From Amblyornis subalaris (lineage: Eukaryota; Chordata; Aves; Passeriformes; Ptilonorhynchidae), in contig JACAXG010000055.1 in NCBI GenBank assembly GCA_018881555.1, positions 2,480,001 through 2,544,000 on the forward strand: 64,000 bases of DNA, given 5' to 3'. Positions 57,663 through 64,000 of the stretch are shown here, one piece after another; positions within the stretch are counted from its first letter, which is position 1, and each line of letters begins with the position of its first letter. The position numbers were made by a program, and so were the translations under genes. A model generated the notes under the pieces. That model saw only the letters and a list, made by a program, of their open reading frames with translations. It had not been told where the DNA came from and did no database searches.

Positions 57663-60600
57663 ATGTGTCACATCCTCCATATGCTTTCACAGGCAACACT
57701 GTCAGGTTCGACTTGGACTAGAAATGCCACAGCTGAGGGGCATCTTCAGGAAGAGAGAGAGAAACACAGGAGCTTCTGGNAGATACTTCGTGGGTGTCAC
57801 ATGCTCAGTTATATCAGAGATGTATTAAAACTGTGATTTTTGTATACAGTAGACTTACAGAAAATGAGTGTGCAAGCCTGTCAGAAAAGCAGTGTCTCCT
57901 TCTGGCTCCTGTGTGACTCTCTGGTGTGAGCACCTGAAAATCCTGCTTTTTAACTGCTGTCTCTAACAGGTGGAGGAGAGGTGAGGCAGGGGGTCTTTGA
58001 GAAACTGTACAGCTTGCAACCCCTGCCCTGGCAGGGGCCATTNCTTTCTCCTAGGAGATGGCTCCATAGATTTGTTTGAGTAAAGAAATCCATATCTGAT
58101 GTTGCACAAAAATTGCGAACAAGTTTTCTGGTTACAGGAAGATCAGGGAGCATATGAATATGATCCCATATCGTCTCCTTCAGATCAAAGTAGTGTGACC
58201 TGTTCCTCATCCCCACAGACTCAAGATCAAAGGGATCAAGTCTTCACCTGAAACCTCTGACAGGTTCCCTAATGGGTATCACCAGCAGACAGAATTCAAT
58301 AAAAAAGGTTCTTCATTAAACTGCAGTTTGGACATGAACCCTTCCAGGAATTTTCAAGTCGAAGGGGAAGGAAAAGGGATGTTTTGAACTTCAACATTTG
58401 ACACACTTTCATGCACTGGCAAAAAAAAATCTAATTTGTCATGGAGGGGCCAGGGTGAGCTGCAGGCTGGTTTTGAATGGTGCTGCTGAGGGCAGCACCG
58501 GAGGCTTTTCCTTTCCCAGGCATGGTGTTGGAGCGTAGCCATGTCACCAAGGTCAGCATGGCTCCTCCAGTGCAAGGAACTACCTAGAGAGGAAAATCAG
58601 CTATGGGCATGTGATATCTGAGGAAAAGGGCTAAATACTGACAAGAGTCCTTGCAGTTGCTGCCTGGGTTCAGGTGGCAGAGCTGGTGGTCCCCAGCTGA
58701 GTACCAGGTCACACCTCTCCCTGGCACTGGTGGGATTCCAGCCCCAGCCCTGACCTTCCTTCACCTGCATAAAGCAGACTCCTTGTGCTGCAGGTGCTTT
58801 TGATCCATCTCCAGCCATGGCCAGAGATCTCTGGGGTCCTTCTCAAATCTGCCTTGTTATGAGGTTGCAAACATAGCCCGTCTCAGTTTTTCTCCCCAAA
58901 GTCCTTCCATCTTTTCAAGCTTGTTTGAATGAAGGACTTTACTTTTCACAGATGGGTTTCTGGGTCAGCATTATCAAATAATCCTGGTACTGAGGGTACA
59001 TTTTATACTAGTAAGATAACTTATAGCAGTTTCACAAATGAAACAAGTTTTAGTGGCAAAGAGCTTTTTTTTTTTAATAACTATTTCTGACCTCATTTTT
59101 TCGATTGTGGGAATACTTTTCTTTTGCACTACCAGTTGATTCATAGCAATAATCATTTGAGCCCAAGTGANGTAAATAGTCTTTCTATGGGTTTTTTTAT
59201 GGGAAGAGGCTGCCCTTTGTATATTTGTCAGCAAATATCACCTACATATGAAAAAGAAAAACACAGACTATGCTTCAGAATATGGTTATCACAGGATAGG
59301 CACACAATTTGATCATCATATCATATGATATTTATAAATTTTCCACAAACACAGCTTTTANATGCACTTGTTTGCTCTGTGTGTTTTTTGTGAAAGGGAG
59401 GGATTTTTTCCTTTCTGCACTTACCCTGGAAAGCAGAGAACACAGCACTTCCAGGCATTTCCCAGAGATGCACCCAGCAGCTGTGGCATCTCAGAAACCT
59501 GAAAATTTGCAGATTGGTTAAAGGCCAAAAGGGTGTTTGGGTGACTGTGGGGCACTGAGAGGTTGCTGTCACTGAAGTCCTAAGGACAAAACCTCTGAGA
59601 TATTCCTGGAGGTTTAATTCATTTCTTCAGACTCTTACAACTGTTTAGCAGCTGCAGGCCCCATCAATATACTTGCAGCATTACTGGTGTGTTTCCAATG
59701 TACCATAAAAGAGATGGGAACCTTCTCCACTCCCAGGCAGCATTGCCAGATTGCTCCAATGATTGTGTGAAAGTGGGAATTTACATAATTTCCCCATCTG
59801 ACAGGGAAATGATACCTGGAGAATTATTTTGAAGGCATAGTTTTTAGATAGGAAAATCTAAAAAGATTTACTTTAAAAAGTAAGGGGGTAACATTCATCT
59901 GGATGCGGGTTCCCCAGAAATTTAGGCTTCGTTTCTGAATCACATATATTCTTCAAAATACATGTTCTCTCCAAATGAAGCCATATCTCCAGCTTAATAC
60001 ATTTTTTGTGTTGAGCTCAACCATCCATCTCAAAAGTTGAATANTCTAATTCAGAGCATTCAAGATTTACTAATGTAGCTCTCAAATTGTAATGCAGATA
60101 ACAGTGCCTCTGTGAAAGCATTCAATTTAGAGATAAAATAGAAAAGGACTCTATTCTGCATTTCACTATCGATATAATTTAAATGCCACAACAGTGCAAT
60201 TCATTCTTGCATGCCTTTGGCTAACTGCCATCACAAAAATGGTGTGTAGGGAGAGGGAGAAAGAGAGAAGACATTATAGAAGAAGTATACTGGNAAAAGA
60301 GTGATTTTTATGGTAGGAACTGTACCTGTGCTATTATTTTTGTTGCACAGCTCCCGTTAAACTCTGACCATAAATACTCCACGGGCAAGCTTGACCCATA
60401 AAATACATCATTTTTCAAGGTCTGCCAACTATTTTTCTATTATCAGTTCTAGTAATTATTGCATTTGCAAACAACGAAACAGTAGAACTGAGAATTGAAA
60501 AGCAAGACTTTCAGAGATTTCCTGGGTTCAAACATTCAAGCAGAGGTACCCTCAATAGATGGTTTTAATGCACTGAGGAGGCTTTTACCGATGTGTGCTG

Positions 60601-62608
60601 CATGCCGGGAGTATCAACGGACCAGANATGTGAATGGGAGAAGCTGGGTATTTTACACTCAGATTTTCCTGGTTGTATTGTTTTAGAATTATTTGCTCAC
60701 ATTAGAATTAGTGGGAATAAATTATTTTTAGCTAACTCTAAATATTGTGACTCATGCAATAAAAAGAGAGATGCAGTTGAACTTTAACAAACCTGGGAAA
60801 AGTCTCATAAATATTAAAGAGTGGTACATTTTGTGTGAAGTTCCTTTAAGCAAGCCTGCCTAGTTCCGTAGGGCAACTGTGTCTCAAGTCTATTTAAATT
60901 AAAATTGGTGATCATGTTTCTTTTAAAATAAAAAATGGATTAAAAGTTACCGTAAGAGCTCACTCCCAAGATAACGCACCCAATGCTGGGGTCCGAAACA
61001 AATGTTCAGGTCATCCACAAGGTATTTCCATTGAAACAACAAAACAGCCATCAGTCTTCACCATCTGTTTTCTTACAGTAATTCTTCTTTTTTACTTGAA
61101 TTCCCATTTAACGAGTTTGATCTTTTGATTGTTCAGAGATTAGTTGGTTTCTGAAGTCTGCAAATGCTGTCCTTCACTTAGAGGGAGCCCCAGACGATGT
61201 GATCATTTGAAGTTAGCGCATTTTAAGAACGCAGAATTAAATTGTAAAATATTTTGGCTGTGTTACAGTGAGGATTGCAGCAGTGAGGAGTGCCGTTCAT
61301 TTTTGATTAGGAAAGTAAACTGTAAAGGGACAAAATAGTAGATCGGAGTTAGGGAGGTGGACTTGTTCTGACTGTGTCCTCAATAGAGTGACTGCTGTCT
61401 GTGTCTGGCAGTAGGATTGCTATCAACATAGTGTTGATTTCTAATTGGAAACAGAGGAAGCATCATATGAAATAAGGCTGGTCCTTATTTCTTCATAATC
61501 CAGTCCACCGGGTACCCCTGAACATGTGTGCCTGCGGTGAGGTGGAGCACAGCAGAGAGCTGGTGTGGAGATGGAGGTGGAGCAGTGCTTGGTGGTCTTC
61601 AGTGCTTGCAGCCACATTCAGTATGGCTGTGTGAAGCCAGCATTAGCACTCGTTCACTTAGGCAAAGCACTGCACTGTTGTGGCTGGACTGGACCTACAT
61701 CAAAGCTGGTGAAATCCAGGGAGTGCTGCACTGAGCAGCAGAAGCACAGGTCTCTGCTCATTCATTCGTCTTTCCATCATGCACCACTTTGTGGTGTATA
61801 TTTCTTTTGTGGTGTATATTCCTAGCAGCCCCGCAAACTGTAAAAATCTTACAATGGTAAAGCTAATGGCTAGCTTAGAAAAATAGATAGAAGTTTATTT
61901 TTCTGTTTAATTTTATCTGATGTCAGTGTGTGCTGCTAGCTCTATAGGTGTTTGATCCTCTTGTTTACTCTGTAAGGCTCTTGGTTACTTGATACCTTGA
62001 AATGAGGATATCCATGGGCTATTTAGCCTTTTTGTTTTCTAATTAAAAAGATGACATTTCCTCAGATGCAGATAAGTNCTGCCTTCTAAATACTTCAAAT
62101 GTTACTTTGCTTTTGATTTATGGCAGGGTAGAGAACAATTTTCTTCGGTATATCTGCTTTTGTCCACTTACTCTCTGAACAGTCACGGGGTTTTCAGTTT
62201 GTCTCAGATGTAAGAATTATTTTCTGCCTTTATTGCACTATGTCCATTAATATATGCACTATCNCTTTCTGAACTATTTCTGTTTAAGTTTTTGAAATAT
62301 GAAGCTCGGAACAGACGTGCTGATGAAAGCAAGGGTGAGCATTTTGTTTACTTTGGGACCTTACGACTTAAGAATTTTTTGTCCTGTTCCTTTTGCATTT
62401 CAACATTTTGACTGTTTCTGCAAACAGAAGTTCATACTGAGCATGGATGCAGGGCTTTTGTGACTGCATTGAATTTCCATAAGAGTAATGCAGAAGAGTC
62501 ATTCAGACCATTTCCCTCACATTTGTCTGTGTCCCAGCTGTCACATTGTTTCACCAGGATTCTCTTGAGGAGTTCCTCCTGGTTTTTTTCTAGTTTTCAT
62601 TAATGTGA
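57663..62608. other. Unique non-coding region
   Basis: No gene or repeat family is recognised over nearly 5 kb. A GC-rich 8-bp hairpin (58479-58499) and a 14-bp palindrome (59318-59331) are present. Positions 60660-60960 have enhancer-like AT-rich texture. A short duplicated TTGTGGTGTATATT lies at about 61790-61820. Ten isolated Ns are spread over the region. Confidence 0.5.
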
Positions 62609-62624
62609 ATTTTTTTTTTTTTCT
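62609..62624. repeat. Poly-T run
   Basis: A homopolymer T tract; no element is attached that I can recognise. Confidence 0.85.
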
Positions 62625-63444
62625 ATTTGTCTATAGTCTATTTTTCTCAGGTCATGTCTAAATATAATTAACACCCCTAGTTTCAGTCAGGAACTTCATG
62701 CTCAACTGTAACTTTCTGTCTATAGAGAAGCGACCCTTTATTGATCCATCTGTTCCTACAGTGTTTACAGGCCACATCACTGCTTATCTTTCACACCATG
62801 ATTTACTTATCTTCTCAAATAGAATTCTGCCAGTGGCTTTTTGAACCTGCTGCTGAACCATGTCAGCTGCTTCTGTTTCCATTTGTTATCTTGTAGGGTG
62901 GTGAAAAATGAAACGATTCCTCCGAGTCCCTCTCTCTGAGCAGCAGTTAGAGTGCAAGAATCATAGCTGTGACCCATCCATTTGCCTTTTGTTTCTCTTA
63001 TTCTAGAAAAGGACAGCTGAAAAATCTTCCCTGCTACAACATTTGACTTATGCCTTGCTTGTTGACTGATTCTCCCTATTACACCCTTGTCTTTCTCTAT
63101 CTTAAATTAAATCAACATTAGATATCATTGAAGCCAGACATCCTTTGAAACTTCATGCTGATAGGCAGAAACAGATATCAGCTAAGGAGCAGAACCAACT
63201 TAAAGGAAGATACAGCTACTTTATAAATGCTTTTTTCTCTTTTTCTTTTTTTTTCTTCATTCTTCCTTGTGCTCCTAACAGAAAGTAGCAGCGCTCTTTG
63301 ATCTTAGAAGACTGCAACACATTGATGAGTGCAACAAAACTATTTCCTTGCTTATTACGAGACAAAATGTTTCATTCTTTCCCATAATTTTTACTGTTAG
63401 ATTGCTCTGAAAATTGCAGAACAAAGCAGCTGATATTAAAAAGA
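62625..63444. other. Unique stretch with a pyrimidine-rich run
   Basis: No gene is recognised. A T/C run lies at 63231-63268. Confidence 0.5.
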
Positions 63445-63690
63445 AAGAATTCATCTCAGCTTGTTAGAAGATTCAAAAAGAGACTGGAGAAATGCATTGC
63501 ATGAAAAATCCATTCTGACCATTAAACGCTGCCTCGAGCTTGAAAAGTCCCTGACCTGTAACACATTGCAGAGTGNGGAAATATCCCTATGTATGTTACC
63601 TATGCAGTCATTCCTTCCTTTCTCTGCTGTCAGCTCTTGGCAGCTGTTGAAGGAAAGGTACTGGGCAGGGTGGAGATCTCTGTGAGGTCC
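63445..63690 (+). mobile_element. Old CR1/L3-type LINE 3' end
   Basis: 'agattcaaaaagagactgg' near 63469, 'gcatgaaaaatccattctg' near 63500, 'gtccctgacctgtaacac' near 63548 and 'gtactgggcagggtgga' near 63657 follow the order of the ORF2 end and 3' UTR of an ancient amniote LINE. The translation around the K-R-D-W block corresponds to the usual F-K-K-x-L-D end of ORF2. It is of the same general age class as the pieces at 245-530 and 20320-21835. An N lies at 63576. Confidence 0.65.
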
Positions 63691-64000
63691 TGCTCTCTGG
63701 GGACACGTGGGAAGGACAGCTGTTGAGTGGTGGTGCCTGTCTGGGTGTGCGTGGAAAGCGAGGTTTGTCCCAGAGAAACAAGGGTGAGCCAGTACACCTT
63801 GTTGTGGGGTAGTCAGGACCTCTCTCTTCACTTACACAGAGCACGGGAATTTGGAGCTGCTGAACAATTATCTGATCATTTTCTCCCGAGCAAAAGCAAA
63901 AGCTTCCCTGAGAAAGCAGNAGCTTCAATACAGAGGATATTGTTGCTTTGTGAAATTCTTTAATGAAGATTATAGAGACTGTATTCAGCATCTTTGAAAT
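63691..64000. other. Unique stretch at window end
   Basis: No gene or repeat is recognised; overlapping frames occur on both strands. One N lies at 63920. Confidence 0.5.

Noticed and set aside
1..64000. Prokaryotic features (operons, CRISPR, ribosome binding sites, phage genes)
   Set aside because: Repeat content and absence of dense long frames show vertebrate nuclear DNA; nothing bacterial is present.

Overview
The window looks like nuclear DNA from a bird, and it is almost entirely non-coding. The evidence is the repeat content. There are several 5'-truncated CR1 LINE copies, including stretches that still encode the end of the CR1 reverse-transcriptase ORF and tails made of ATTCTGTG-like units. 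There are also LTRs of types I recognise from bird genomes, and no primate- or rodent-type SINE or L1. The base composition is AT-rich, CpGs are sparse, and no open frame resembles a known host gene. I cannot name the species or the gene neighbourhood. The window could be intergenic or lie inside a very long intron.

Layout. From 1 to 20 kb the sequence is mostly unique: one very old LINE piece (about 245-530), a CR1 copy on the minus strand (1878-2466), a short CR1 tail on the plus strand (3361-3463), a 35-bp tandem duplication near 11.4 kb, a CAA/CAG-type tract near 12.5 kb and a 93-codon ATG-initiated frame at 16.6-16.9 kb. From 20.3 to 21.8 kb an old LINE on the plus strand is interrupted by about 740 bp of other sequence. 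A truncated minus-strand LTR follows at 22.86-23.45 kb, and a complete solo LTR with a 5-bp near-duplication of its target lies at 27.49-28.05 kb, directly beside a CR1 3' end. The stretch from 28.3 to 38.3 kb is unique sequence with segments that look like conserved non-coding elements.

The second part is richer in repeats. It holds a pentanucleotide microsatellite grown from a CR1 tail (38.3 kb), a 327-bp solo LTR with a perfect 6-bp target duplication (40.59-40.91 kb), a CR1 with a second CR1 inserted in the opposite orientation (41.80-42.82 kb), CR1 copies at 45.3, 49.8 and 57.4 kb, and an old LINE 3' end at 63.4-63.7 kb. Single N bases are about six times denser after 38.7 kb than before it.

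No protein-coding gene, tRNA, rRNA, CRISPR array or operon is supported, so there is no gene network to describe. The identifiable content is mobile-element remains of different ages, simple repeats and possible regulatory DNA. I did not find an undescribed biological system. The best leads are the nested and solo retroelements with readable insertion boundaries, three unexplained open frames and one candidate 60-nt exon.
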